This document shows positions 37,173 through 46,726 of a stretch of DNA of 64,000 nt, piece after piece. The stretch spans positions 42,354-106,353 of the forward strand of contig JAGXNT010000013.1 of the NCBI GenBank assembly GCA_019894765.1, in the 5' to 3' direction. The notes under the pieces are model-generated. The model worked only from the letters and a program-made list of their open reading frames with translations. It made no database searches and was not told the origin of the DNA. Source of the stretch: Candidatus Heimdallarchaeota archaeon (GTDB taxonomy: Archaea > Asgardarchaeota > Heimdallarchaeia > JABLTI01). Made by a program: the position numbers and the translations under genes. Position 1 is the stretch's first letter, and each line of letters starts with the position of its first letter.

Positions 37173-38054
37173 TTACCTCGAGTCTAATAATTCAAAAATT
37201 ACTTTACTAGCTACTTTAGATGTGATTTCATTGATATCAAGTTGGGGATTTACTTCTACTAACTCAAAACATCTAGTATTTTTGGCAAATAGATTAACTA
37301 TTTCAAATAACTCTCGAGTGGATAATCCACCTGGTTCTGGTACACTTACTCCAGGAGCATATGCGGGATCTAAAACATCAATATCTAATGAGACATAGAT
37401 GTTTTTCTTCTCTGTAGCAATCTTTGAAAGAGAACCAAGCAGGATATTTCTATTTTGAAATGTTTTAGCTTCGATTACATTCATTCCTTGATCCTTAAAA
37501 CATTCGATTTCTTCTAATCCTAAATTGTGACCTCTACTACCAATAAAGTAAACATCTTTAGGTTCAATAAAATCTATTTCTAAAATTCTCCTGAGTACAG
37601 TTGCCCTTGTGAATTTTTCTCCTTCTGGATATTCATTCATCAAATCTAAATGAGCATCTAACCAGACAATACTATCAATTTCCGTCTTGCTATTTATAAT
37701 CCCCTTAGCTGTTCCCAAAGCTATTGAATGGTCTCCTCCTAGTATTATTGGTAGTGCTTCTTTTTGCAGAATTTTTTGAACACTATCACTTAATTTGTCC
37801 TGCATCTCTTCATAATTCAAATTCTCATCGAGATTCATTAGATCTAAAACATTTTGTTGGTGGATGCTCTGCTCGGATAAGGATTGTCCGGAGAAAAAGG
37901 AGGAAGCCTTGCGAATACTCTTTGGTGCAGATGATGCTCCTTTTGAATATATTTTTGAGTTGTCTTCGAACGGAACTCCAATTATTACAGCATCTAAATC
38001 TATTGCTGAATCTATTTCTTTAACCGGAAAAGTTCCGTAAAATGATTTAGACAT
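37173..38054 (-). CDS. speB: Agmatinase/arginase-family ureohydrolase
   Basis: 293 residues. Binuclear manganese motifs are all present: GGDHSIALG, WLDAHLDLMNEYP and SLDIDVLDPAYAPGVSVPEPGGLS. Agmatinase (agmatine to putrescine and urea) is the commonest archaeal role; related guanidinobutyrase or formiminoglutamase activities are possible. Confidence 0.88.
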   Translation of the reverse strand: MSKSFYGTFPVKEIDSAIDLDAVIIGVPFEDNSKIYSKGASSAPKSIRKASSFFSGQSLSEQSIHQQNVLDLMNLDENLNYEEMQDKLSDSVQKILQKEALPIILGGDHSIALGTAKGIINSKTEIDSIVWLDAHLDLMNEYPEGEKFTRATVLRRILEIDFIEPKDVYFIGSRGHNLGLEEIECFKDQGMNVIEAKTFQNRNILLGSLSKIATEKKNIYVSLDIDVLDPAYAPGVSVPEPGGLSTRELFEIVNLFAKNTRCFELVEVNPQLDINEITSKVASKVIFELLDSR

Positions 38055-38212
38055 TATTTCCCAACTCTTCGTATTGTCTTTGGAGATTTCACTAATTTAA
38101 GTATATTTCAAGTAATCATATTTCTCATTTTTCGATTTAGCAGAAATTTCATAGCAATTGTTGAATAACGTTTTTTACTTTATACCATTATAATTTATTA
38201 TTGGTGTACAAT

Positions 38213-38689
38213 GTGATAAAAGAACACACTTTTTCTATAGAGTTTCCTCATCCTCCAGAGAAGATTTGGTCTCTTATGCAAGATTACGATCTCTGGAAGC
38301 AATTTACCCAAGCAATAGTTATTGATATTGAAATTTTGTATCCTGGAGACAAGGATGGGAACGGTCTTATTAGACGAGTCCATTACAAGCTGCCTTGGGG
38401 GTCTCGGTGTTCTCTTGAGTTAATTACTGATGTTAAACCAAATGTTGGTTATACCTTTACTATGATGAGCTTAAAGCCTGGATTGGATACTAATGGTTTG
38501 ATTCGCTTAGAACCAATTGAAGACGGAAAAACAAAAGTACACTTCGAGGAACGTTTCAACATTAAGAAATTACCTTTACTCTATCGTTTACTTGGTAATC
38601 GCTTGTATAAGTTTATCAATAAGCGTAATGAGGGAACTTTCATAAATCTGTCAACTTGGTTAGATGAGCATCCCGATTATATGAAATAA
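38213..38689 (+). CDS. SRPBCC (START-like) ligand-binding protein
   Basis: About 158 residues from GTG 38213 with GGTG nearby; TTG 38201 and GTG 38204 are alternatives. The start EHTFSIEFPHPPEKIWSLM and the later VHFEERF are typical of polyketide-cyclase/SRPBCC helix-grip proteins, which bind hydrophobic ligands in a cavity. Ligand unknown. Confidence 0.75.
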   Translation: MIKEHTFSIEFPHPPEKIWSLMQDYDLWKQFTQAIVIDIEILYPGDKDGNGLIRRVHYKLPWGSRCSLELITDVKPNVGYTFTMMSLKPGLDTNGLIRLEPIEDGKTKVHFEERFNIKKLPLLYRLLGNRLYKFINKRNEGTFINLSTWLDEHPDYMK

Positions 38690-38862
38690 TGAACGAGTTA
38701 AGTTAGAATAACTCTTGTTTGCCAAGTCAATTTTTAATAACGACAATTAATCTTATTAAAGCATGAAATATTTTCTGGACAAAAGAACTTTTAATCTAAA
38801 ACTTTCGTACATTAATTAACAACGAAAGTATTAGACTCTCATCTATATTGGTGTGTTACATT

Positions 38863-40101
38863 ATGGATAAGACTAGAAAAACTGAAAAAAGCGTACCAGA
38901 TTTAACCGATTTAGGGGGATTAATTCGGGCAAGTAATATTTTCCTTTCTCAAGCTTCGAGAACAAGAAAGGCATTTCTAAATCAAAATGAGGAACTTGTA
39001 AAATTATACCATCTTCTAAATGAAACCAAAAAGAAACGAAATATCGTTCATGTAACTGGCATGGGAAGAAGTGGAAGAGCTGTTGAGTTTTTTGCTGAAA
39101 TGCTTAAGGATTTAGGATTTCATGTATCTATTGTTGGCCGAACTTTAGCCTTACCAGTGTCGACTGATGATGTTGTAATTGCTTTTTCAGGCTCTGGGAA
39201 AACATCTACTACTGTAGCAAATGTAGGGGTATGTGTAGATGGTGGAGCAAATGTTGTGATTATCACTCAAAATAATAAATCCCGATTGGGTCGTTTGGCA
39301 GATATTTGTTTAGTAGTGCCCAAATCTAAGAAGCTTCAACGTGAAGAAGACAATCTCGAAATAGAAACTGATAAGGGGTTTGTGTTATCACTAAGTCAAA
39401 TTCCAGAAGAAATGAAGAGCTCCCTATCACCTATGGGTACTTTGTTTGAATTGTCTGCATTACTTGTTTCAATTGGATTAACAGGTATGTTGCGCAATGA
39501 TGAAAACCCTGAGAGAGCTTTCCAAAGCACTTTAGACACAGTTATAGATAATGCAGAGAAAGCCGTACAACAAATTATGAAAAATAAGAAAACACAAGAC
39601 GAAATTGTGCGAGTTCTTGATTTGTTCTTAGATCTTAGTCCAGTTTCTACAAAGAAAGTTTTCTGGATAGGAGCCGGTTTAAGCGGCGTCGTTGCATCAA
39701 TGCATGCTATGAGATTTCAACACCTTGGTTTCAACATACACCTCCAAGATGATTGGCGTTTTAGAAAGAAAAATGATGTAATTGTTGCTATTAGTGGAAG
39801 TGGAAGCACACCATTTACAAATAGTTTCATAATTGAAGCCAAGAAGAAGATGATGATTACTGTTGGGTTCACATCTATCATTGACTCTGAATTTGGTTCC
39901 AACGTAGAATTTCTGGTCAAAGTTCCTGGACGTTTAGACCCTGATAGTTGGTATAATAGGATGTCGGAATCCAAACCCTTCATTGAAACACAATTCGAAT
40001 TTGCTGTTGCTATTGTAATTGAAAGTATCATTGCACAGCTAGCTATTCATAAAGGAATAACTGAAACTGAAATGAAAGGTCGTCACGCAAATATAGAATA
40101 A
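38863..40101 (+). CDS. Double SIS-domain sugar-phosphate isomerase-like protein
   Basis: About 412 residues from ATG 38863 (GGTG at the right distance). Two SIS domains: HVTGMGRSGRAVEFF with FSGSGKTST near residues 60-110, and WIGAGLSGVVASM with ISGSGSTPFTN near 270-310. Each half resembles 6-phospho-3-hexuloisomerase; a tandem arrangement is like glucosamine synthase or phosphohexose isomerases. No glutaminase domain. Exact substrate unclear. Confidence 0.8.
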   Translation: MDKTRKTEKSVPDLTDLGGLIRASNIFLSQASRTRKAFLNQNEELVKLYHLLNETKKKRNIVHVTGMGRSGRAVEFFAEMLKDLGFHVSIVGRTLALPVSTDDVVIAFSGSGKTSTTVANVGVCVDGGANVVIITQNNKSRLGRLADICLVVPKSKKLQREEDNLEIETDKGFVLSLSQIPEEMKSSLSPMGTLFELSALLVSIGLTGMLRNDENPERAFQSTLDTVIDNAEKAVQQIMKNKKTQDEIVRVLDLFLDLSPVSTKKVFWIGAGLSGVVASMHAMRFQHLGFNIHLQDDWRFRKKNDVIVAISGSGSTPFTNSFIIEAKKKMMITVGFTSIIDSEFGSNVEFLVKVPGRLDPDSWYNRMSESKPFIETQFEFAVAIVIESIIAQLAIHKGITETEMKGRHANIE

Positions 40102-40169
40102 GGAAAGATTGACTTTACACAAACACTTAATTATTATTGGCAAACACAACCAACTCGAGAGAATTTATA

Positions 40170-40568
40170 ATGACCCCTGATCATGAATTAGACAGTCTTC
40201 GTGAAAAGCGAAAAAAAGAACTACTTGCTCTAAACATAAAGAAAGAACTTGCTCTAAAGAAAAAAGAAGAAGAAGCTCTTAAACAGAAAGATAGACAAGC
40301 CAGAGCGGCTGAAATTGTGAAACAAGTTCTGGAACCCGAAGCTGTTGTATATTTGAATTGGTTATCTAAATCGAATCCCGCTGTTGCCTTAACCATTAAA
40401 GACACAATAATTTTACTTATTCAAAAAAATATGCTCAGAAAACAATTATCCAAAATCGATATAATGAAAATAGAACGAGAATTAACTGGTACTGTTTCTA
40501 AAATTCAAGTGAAACGAAGAGGCAAAGAAATAGAAGATTTAAATGAGAATCTAAAATCAAAGGATTAG
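40170..40568 (+). CDS. PDCD5-family DNA-binding protein
   Basis: About 132 residues from ATG 40170 (GAGAG upstream); the frame extends to TTG 40137. ELDSLREKRKKELL, the EAL...RQARAAEIVKQVLEPEA block and the C-terminal IDIMKIERELT match archaeal/eukaryotic PDCD5 (DUF122) proteins, small basic helix-bundle proteins that bind double-stranded DNA in archaea. The C-terminus is slightly longer than usual. Confidence 0.85.
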   Translation: MTPDHELDSLREKRKKELLALNIKKELALKKKEEEALKQKDRQARAAEIVKQVLEPEAVVYLNWLSKSNPAVALTIKDTIILLIQKNMLRKQLSKIDIMKIERELTGTVSKIQVKRRGKEIEDLNENLKSKD

Positions 40569-40574
40569 AATCTC

Positions 40575-41531
40575 TTAGCTTTTCATTACAGTTCCATAAA
40601 TCACTCTTTCAATTTCTTTAATAATCCCTTTTATTGTAGGTGTTGCAGTCCCCACACCGTCTTGAGCTTCTGCTTCGAAAACAAATAAACCAATATATGC
40701 TAATTGCCTTTTCATACTTCGATCTCTAATAGCTTCTATCCAAACCAAATGCGGATGCGCATTGACCCATCCGTATTCATTTCTTTCTTCTAGAACTAAA
40801 CTAATTTTCCAGAATAATGATGGAATGCTGCTATGAATATTTGATAATGTCTCCTTTGCAGCACTATCCACAACAAAACTATAGATTCCTTCACCTCGTT
40901 TATTATACATTGCAAAACCAGAACACGATGGAAAAACTATGGTGAATTGTTCAAGCACTTTTTGTATTTCAGCTTTTTGTACTTCTACAATTTCAAGTTC
41001 TTCTGAAGGAAGCTTCATGGTTTCACGAATTTTTTGCACAGTTTCATCAACAAGAACTTTTAGCTTTTTATCTTGTTCCAATCTATCAAGATGTCCAAGA
41101 TAATGTGAAATTTCTTTGTCTAAATTATCTATAACCACTTTTCCATCTTTGCGTTCGATTTTTTCCTGAAAAACAGAAAGTTCCATAGCAAATAGAACAA
41201 TGTCTCCAGCATCCGCAAGATTGACTTTTAGAGCTTTTGCAATTATTGATGGATTAGCTTCTGCTACTTCTTGAATGGTCATATAACCAAGATCTGTTAA
41301 TGCTTTATTAATCCCCTCAGGTTTGTCTCCTTGAAATTGGGCCTGAATATTTTTCATGTGAGTCTTTAATGCAGTAACAAAAAGATTTTCTGCAGTAGAA
41401 ATTGTTGATCCAAGTATATTCATAATAGTTGGGGGTAGAATCTCAACTAGATCCGGTACGGTGTTGTAACCCGCAACACGGAGTCTTTCTAAATAGATTT
41501 TTTTTAATTCTGATTCCTTTTCCTTAGACAT
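40575..41531 (-). CDS. Uncharacterised protein, helical N-terminus and possible profilin/roadblock-like C-terminus
   Basis: About 318 residues from ATG 41531 (GGATGG upstream; frame open to TTG 41546). Residues 15-120 contain two helix-hairpin-helix-like units (ERLRVAGYNTVPDLVEI and DLGYMTIQEVAEANPSIIAKAL), similar to the N-terminal fold of RadA. Residues 205-318 alternate strands and helices (CSGFAMYNKRGEGIYSFVVD, QLAYIGLFVFEAEAQ) and could be a roadblock/longin-type domain, common partners of Asgard small GTPases. That is a guess from shape only. Confidence 0.5.
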   Translation of the reverse strand: MSKEKESELKKIYLERLRVAGYNTVPDLVEILPPTIMNILGSTISTAENLFVTALKTHMKNIQAQFQGDKPEGINKALTDLGYMTIQEVAEANPSIIAKALKVNLADAGDIVLFAMELSVFQEKIERKDGKVVIDNLDKEISHYLGHLDRLEQDKKLKVLVDETVQKIRETMKLPSEELEIVEVQKAEIQKVLEQFTIVFPSCSGFAMYNKRGEGIYSFVVDSAAKETLSNIHSSIPSLFWKISLVLEERNEYGWVNAHPHLVWIEAIRDRSMKRQLAYIGLFVFEAEAQDGVGTATPTIKGIIKEIERVIYGTVMKS

Positions 41532-41787
41532 AAGAAATCCATCCAACTATGTTAATAAATGGAAGTTTCACCTATAAAATGTTAATTACCCAAGATTATT
41601 ATTGATTTTGCTTAAGAAATGGGTATTAAAACAAAGTGTATTGAGTTTCTATTTTACTTATTTTTTGTCTGTGTTAAAAAAACTTAAAAAATAAAGCAAA
41701 TAAGCAAACTTTCATTAAGTTAATGAATGTAAGTCATTAAATAACAGTAAAACAATTCATTTACTGTAGTTTGAGTAGGTAAGCTAT

Positions 41788-42558
41788 ATGGATTTTTATA
41801 CTGACAGTTTTTCAGGAATCAACGCCCCATCGGCAATAGAAATAAACATACGACCCAATATATTGTACACAGAAGAGTACTCCTACTTGACAAAAGATGA
41901 GCTAGAAGTTTTATTCCTGTTAGCAACAACTGACATGTTTACTGATGGTCTATCTTCATTTTCATTTTCTGGCATAAAACGACAACTTGGGAAACACCAG
42001 CAAAAAATAACCAAAGCTGTAAATAGACTTCTTTCAAAGAGTTTGATTTGCAAAAATAGTCTTGGTTACTCAATATCATCTAAAGGAACTGCCATTCTCT
42101 CCGAAGTAATAAAGCTTCAAAATGCTGTGGATTTACAGCAATCTGCTGATGACTACTTGCAGCAAAGAATTACTTTTAATGAAAAAATACCTCTTGATAA
42201 TATTACTACCCTACTCGTAGGAAAATGGTTTGGATCTTTTCGTTATATTTCTCATACGGAAGGAAAAGATTTGGTTATTCGGTGGCAATTAGTTGATAGT
42301 CGAGCATCTGCAACATTACACGTTTTTGATGATGAAGCGATTCTGAATATAATACCTGATAAACAAGATTCTCAAAAATTCTCTTATGAACAAGCGCTTG
42401 ATGACCTCTCAAGATACTTTTTTGAAATTCTCTCCTCATTAGGCATAAATGCTATAATAGAATTTGAAGGTTGGAGAAGAAGATCATTCTCTGAAATAGA
42501 TTTCCAACAAAGATTCACCGCCTGGTTGAGCAGTCTTAATAATTTGTCTGAAAACTGA
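41788..42558 (+). CDS. Winged-helix protein of unknown function
   Basis: 256 residues. Residues 35-105 look like a winged helix (TKDELEVLFLLATT, IKRQLGKHQQKITKAVNRLLSKSLI, YSISSKGTAILSE), suggesting DNA binding. The C-terminal half is mixed alpha/beta and unrecognised (WFGSFRYISHTEGKD, IIEFEGWRRR). Preceded by TAGGT. It stands 159 bases before the proteasome operon, and a regulatory link is possible but unsupported. Confidence 0.55.
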   Translation: MDFYTDSFSGINAPSAIEINIRPNILYTEEYSYLTKDELEVLFLLATTDMFTDGLSSFSFSGIKRQLGKHQQKITKAVNRLLSKSLICKNSLGYSISSKGTAILSEVIKLQNAVDLQQSADDYLQQRITFNEKIPLDNITTLLVGKWFGSFRYISHTEGKDLVIRWQLVDSRASATLHVFDDEAILNIIPDKQDSQKFSYEQALDDLSRYFFEILSSLGINAIIEFEGWRRRSFSEIDFQQRFTAWLSSLNNLSEN

Positions 42559-42664
42559 CCAGATATCTTCAAAATTCTACTATTTACTTCTCATTCTTCA
42601 TTAACACAAAGTTTATCTTTAGAAACTTTTTCAGAAAAATCCAGCATTACTATTACTTAGTCAT

Positions 42665-42672
42665 TTTAAATA
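42665..42672 (+). promoter_or_regulatory. TATA-like box of the proteasome operon
   Basis: TTTAAATA, 46 bases before the psmB start; same octamer as before the fumarase operon. Confidence 0.4.
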
Positions 42673-42717
42673 AAGAAATACTATGTAATGTTAAGAAATT
42701 AATTTGAGGTTGAAATT

Positions 42718-43362
42718 ATGCAACCAACAGATATTGAAAAACAACTAGCAAAAGGAACAACAACAGTTGGTCTTAAATGTAAAGACTGTGCAATCCTTGT
42801 TGCTGACATGAGAGCAAGCATGGGAAACCTAGTTGCATCGGATCATGCAAAGAAAGTTCATCAATTAAATGACTTCTCTGCCATTACAATTGCTGGACTA
42901 GTTTCTGACGCTCAATATATCATCGATATTATGCAAGCCCAAATTCGTTTATTCGAGCTAGATCGAAAACGAAGACCAAAGACTTCGATGATTGCAAATC
43001 TTGTCAAAAACATGCTTTATGGTCAATATCGTGCATACTTCCCATTCTACGTTCAACTTATAGTTGGTGGATGGGATCAAACAGGTCCTCACATCTACTC
43101 TTTTGATATGGCTGGTTCCTTATCAGAAGATGATTGGTTTTCATCTGGATCAGGTTCACCAATGGCTTTTGGTGTTCTTGAAACCATGTATGAAAAAGAC
43201 ATGACAGAAAGAGAAGGACTACAAGTAGCATTGAAAGCCTTAAAATCGGCCATAAAAAGAGACACAGCTACCGGTGATGGAATAAGAGCTGTGGTAATTG
43301 ATAGTAAAGGATTTAGAGAACTATCAACAGAAGAGATTATTGAACTAGGAGGAAAGCTCTAA
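42718..43362 (+). CDS. psmB: Proteasome beta subunit
   Basis: 214 residues, catalytic subunit of the 20S proteasome. A 13-residue propeptide ends in Gly13; cleavage would expose Thr14 (G|TTTVG). With that numbering the catalytic partners are present: Asp30 (mature 17) and Lys46 (mature 33). GAGGT ribosome site. psmA follows one base after the stop, so both ring types are made from one transcript. Confidence 0.96.
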   Translation: MQPTDIEKQLAKGTTTVGLKCKDCAILVADMRASMGNLVASDHAKKVHQLNDFSAITIAGLVSDAQYIIDIMQAQIRLFELDRKRRPKTSMIANLVKNMLYGQYRAYFPFYVQLIVGGWDQTGPHIYSFDMAGSLSEDDWFSSGSGSPMAFGVLETMYEKDMTEREGLQVALKALKSAIKRDTATGDGIRAVVIDSKGFRELSTEEIIELGGKL

Positions 43363-43363
43363 A

Positions 43364-44071
43364 ATGTTTTCACAACCAAGTCAATTCGGTTATGACAAAG
43401 CAACCGTAATTTTCTCCCCTGACGGCAGAATTATCCAAGTAGAATATGCTCGTGAAGCAGTCAAAATGGGTAGCACCGCAGTTGGAATAAAAACAGAGCA
43501 ATATGTAGTGTTAGCAGGACAAAAACGTACATTTGAACTTATAGAGTCCGCTGATAAGGTTTTCAAAATCGATGACCACATAGCTTCTACATTTTCAGGT
43601 TATTCTGCTGATGGACGTGCTTTACTCCAAAGAGCAAGAATCGAAGCTCAAATCGAAAGAATTACTTATGGTGAAATGATAGATCCTGAAGTGCTTTCAG
43701 AAAAAATTGGAGACTATTTACAATCCTTTACACAATACGGTGGTGTCCGACCTTTTGGAATTGCTGTCTTATTTGGCAGTGTCTATGAGCGCGAAACTTC
43801 CTTATTTTTCATAGATCCTGGTGGGGCTATTTTCAGTTGCCTTGCTACAGCAATCGGTGCAAACGAAGCTGCAGCGAAAGAGACTTTAAAGAAAAATTAT
43901 AAGAAAAATCTTACCAAGAAAGCAGCTATAAAATTAGCACTTGATGCTCTTAAAGCAGCTGTTGAGGAAGACGAAGCAAGTCTTATCGCTGAAATGGCAG
44001 TCATTGAGACAAAAGATGGATTAGTCCAAGTTTTAAGTCAAAAAGACATTGATGAGATCTTAAAAGCATAA
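43364..44071 (+). CDS. psmA: Proteasome alpha subunit
   Basis: 235 residues. The alpha-subunit signature GYDKATVIFSPDGRIIQVEYAREA is split over residues 8-31, with no catalytic Thr. Forms the outer, gating rings. A run of T at 44085-44101 follows and probably ends the operon. Confidence 0.96.
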   Translation: MFSQPSQFGYDKATVIFSPDGRIIQVEYAREAVKMGSTAVGIKTEQYVVLAGQKRTFELIESADKVFKIDDHIASTFSGYSADGRALLQRARIEAQIERITYGEMIDPEVLSEKIGDYLQSFTQYGGVRPFGIAVLFGSVYERETSLFFIDPGGAIFSCLATAIGANEAAAKETLKKNYKKNLTKKAAIKLALDALKAAVEEDEASLIAEMAVIETKDGLVQVLSQKDIDEILKA

Positions 44072-44084
44072 TCTCATTAATTCC

Positions 44085-44101
44085 TTTTTTTTCTTTTTTT
44101 T
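44085..44101 (+). terminator. Poly-T terminator after psmA
   Basis: Two adjacent runs of eight or more T, interrupted by one C, immediately follow the operon, as usual for archaeal termination. Confidence 0.5.
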
Positions 44102-44114
44102 AATTATAATTTAT

Positions 44115-44843
44115 TCACATTTCTTCTTTGCCCTTAATTTTTCGCAGTAAATTTGGTAAATCCTTTAGATATGGTATGATATAGTCTGGCTTTAATGATT
44201 CGAAGGATTTCTGTGCAATTTCTTTGAATTCCCCTAGGATTCCAATGACTTTAACATTTGCTTTTCTACTTGCAATTACATCCGATGGCATATCCCCAAC
44301 ATACAAACAATCGCTAGCAAATAATCCCAGACCTTTTATCCCCTTCAAAATTCCTTCAGGATGAGGTTTTGAATAAACACAATCCTCTCGAGTAATTAAG
44401 ACATCAAATTCCTTTAATATTGGAATTTGTTCTGACGCTTTATTAATTAATTCTCTCTTAGCTGATGTAACCAATCCCATTTTGTAATCTTTTGCTAGAA
44501 GGCTTAAAGTATCAATGGCTCCTGGTTGAGGAACAACAATCATTTTACATTTGTTATACATTATAACTCCAGTTATAACAAATTTTACTTTTTGAAAGAA
44601 ATTTAATCCTGAAATATTGGATACTTTGGCAATAATTTGCGGAATATATAATGGACTTAATCTCTCTGTTGTTGTAAGTAGCTTTTGAGCTGTGCTATAA
44701 AGTGCTTCATTGACTACTTCTCTTTTAATATCTGGTTTTGCTTTCTTTAATGCATAAAGATAAGACCAACCAACACGAGCCATTAAGGAGGAAATAACCC
44801 CATCGTAATCAAATAATAGCCCCTTAATACCATGAGTAGTCAT
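44115..44843 (-). CDS. HAD-superfamily phosphatase
   Basis: 242 residues. Motif I LLFDYDGVIS (DxD), motif II TSAKRE, and motifs III/IV SKPHPEGIL and YVGDMPSDVIASRKAN are all there, with a helical cap between. Phosphoglycolate phosphatase-like in layout; substrate not assignable. Confidence 0.85.
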   Translation of the reverse strand: MTTHGIKGLLFDYDGVISSLMARVGWSYLYALKKAKPDIKREVVNEALYSTAQKLLTTTERLSPLYIPQIIAKVSNISGLNFFQKVKFVITGVIMYNKCKMIVVPQPGAIDTLSLLAKDYKMGLVTSAKRELINKASEQIPILKEFDVLITREDCVYSKPHPEGILKGIKGLGLFASDCLYVGDMPSDVIASRKANVKVIGILGEFKEIAQKSFESLKPDYIIPYLKDLPNLLRKIKGKEEM

Positions 44844-45025
44844 TTTGAATCTCCTTGAACATCATTTTTGCTTAATTTCATATTCATTAAATGTTATAGT
44901 TATATTCAATTTTCTTTCTAGAATAATAAAATTGCCTTAATAAATTCATAGTCGAAATATTCATTTAACAAGACCTAACTTAATCTACTACAGTGATTTT
45001 GAAGCAAAGGAAGTGAAGGGTAAAT

Positions 45026-45883
45026 ATGTCTGAACATGAGAAAACACTCACAGAATACATTAATGAACTCGAATCAGATGACGCGAATGTTCGAATTGAA
45101 GCTGCTGTAGCTCTTGGTGAATGGGGAAATGATCGAGCAGTTACTCCACTAATAGAAGCCCTTTTTCATCCTGATGAAAATATGAGGAGAGCATCTGCTA
45201 GAGCTCTTAAAGAGATTTCAAATAGACGTTCAGTTGAACCTTTAATTACTGTACTACTTGATGATTCCTCTGCTGAAGTAAGAGCGGAAGCAGCATATGC
45301 TTTAGGGTATTTTACCAGATTGAATTTTGAAATAGATGGTTTATTATTGGCATTAAAAGATGATCATTATTTAATTCGACAAAACGTAGCTTTTGCTTTA
45401 GGCAGGATCAAAAAACGAAAAGCATTAAAATCTTTAGTTGATTTATTGCAAAGTGATGAGAATTACCATGTAAGAGAAATGGCTGTTTGGGCTTTGGGTG
45501 AAATCAAAGATAAACGTGCTACTGAAGTATTAATTTCTGCCTTAAATGATACTCGATTAACTGTTAGGAAAAATGCTGCTTATGCTTTGGGACGAATACA
45601 AGATAGTGCTGCTGCTAATGCTTTAAAACTACAAGTGGTTAAGGAAGGGGAATCCAAAGATGCTTCTTGGGCACTTTCTAAAATTCTTAAGAAAAAAGAT
45701 GCTGTTGCTACATTAAAAGATGCATATAAGAAGACGAGAAAAGAGAATTTGATTGAGGATTGCATTGAAATATGTCGAACTCTCTTTAATTTGGATAGTA
45801 GAACGGCTGAGAAATACCTTAAAGAAATGTTAGAAGATGAAGAACTGTCACAATATTATGATAAAATAAAATCTGTATATTAA
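45026..45883 (+). CDS. HEAT-repeat (PBS-lyase-type) protein
   Basis: 285 residues made of about six to seven 31-residue HEAT repeats, e.g. ANVRIEAAVALGEWGN, ENMRRASARALKEISN, AEVRAEAAYALGYF, YHVREMAVWALGEIKD. Such alpha-solenoids are protein-binding scaffolds. No catalytic part. Good ribosome site before ATG. Confidence 0.88.
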   Translation: MSEHEKTLTEYINELESDDANVRIEAAVALGEWGNDRAVTPLIEALFHPDENMRRASARALKEISNRRSVEPLITVLLDDSSAEVRAEAAYALGYFTRLNFEIDGLLLALKDDHYLIRQNVAFALGRIKKRKALKSLVDLLQSDENYHVREMAVWALGEIKDKRATEVLISALNDTRLTVRKNAAYALGRIQDSAAANALKLQVVKEGESKDASWALSKILKKKDAVATLKDAYKKTRKENLIEDCIEICRTLFNLDSRTAEKYLKEMLEDEELSQYYDKIKSVY

Positions 45884-45903
45884 TCCAGAAAAATTTTTTT
45901 TTA

Positions 45904-46599
45904 TTATTCGTCGTCCTTATCGACTGAAACAATTACTGTGTTTAGAACATCATCTAATAATGGTCGATCCTCAGGTTCGAGAGGTGGACCATCTATTGCT
46001 TTTGCTATTCCTATTTTTGGAGCCTCACCTAAATCTCTTGTACCCCGTCTGGTTGGAGCAGCAGTAGTTGTTGCTACTCTGGATTGTGAAATTGCTCGAG
46101 TTAATTTTGATTCGAGTTGATCTATTCTTTTTATTAGCTGTAATACTTCTTCTTTGCTCATTTCGGTTGTTTTTCGTTCTGTAGTTTGTTCACCCTTAGG
46201 AATTATTTTGCTGAATCTCATTCCTAATTCTTCGATTTTTTGGATTATTTTTTCATTAGCTTCTTCAGATAATTGATGAACAATTTGAGCATTTGATCCA
46301 GTTTCAACTGGAGCTTGTGGTTTAAATTGCTCTTTAATTTCTACAAAGTATTCCCACAATTCATTCAGTTTTGTATTTGCAGTGTCATCTAAGCCTGAAA
46401 AGGTTTTAGAATAAGTTGGAGGTGGACTTTTTGTTGAAATTACTCCAAAATGCTTCTCATGAAGAGCGGCAATTGCTTTCGTAACAATATCATCTGCAGA
46501 TGAGTACTGAGTTAGCAAATCTTCAATTTGATCTTTCGTATCAGAATTATACTCATATTCGAGATAAAACTTCAATTCCCTTGTTCTTCGACCGCTCAT
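45904..46599 (-). CDS. Uncharacterised coiled-coil protein
   Basis: 231 residues. N-terminal 50 residues are charged and helical (YNSDTKDQIEDLLTQY), a coiled coil spans about 85-170, then a Thr/Ala/Arg-rich linker and an acidic end (EPEDRPLLDDVLNTVIV). No family recognised. Convergent with the HEAT-repeat gene. Confidence 0.5.
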   Translation of the reverse strand: MSGRRTRELKFYLEYEYNSDTKDQIEDLLTQYSSADDIVTKAIAALHEKHFGVISTKSPPPTYSKTFSGLDDTANTKLNELWEYFVEIKEQFKPQAPVETGSNAQIVHQLSEEANEKIIQKIEELGMRFSKIIPKGEQTTERKTTEMSKEEVLQLIKRIDQLESKLTRAISQSRVATTTAAPTRRGTRDLGEAPKIGIAKAIDGPPLEPEDRPLLDDVLNTVIVSVDKDDE

Positions 46600-46726
46600 T
46601 AATACAATGCTCCAATTAATAATTAACCTGCAATTCTATACTTACATTAGTATTTTACGTTTTTAAATGAAAAAGGCATTGGTTTTCAATTATATATTTG
46701 CTTTTTCTTCGTTCATGATTTATTTA

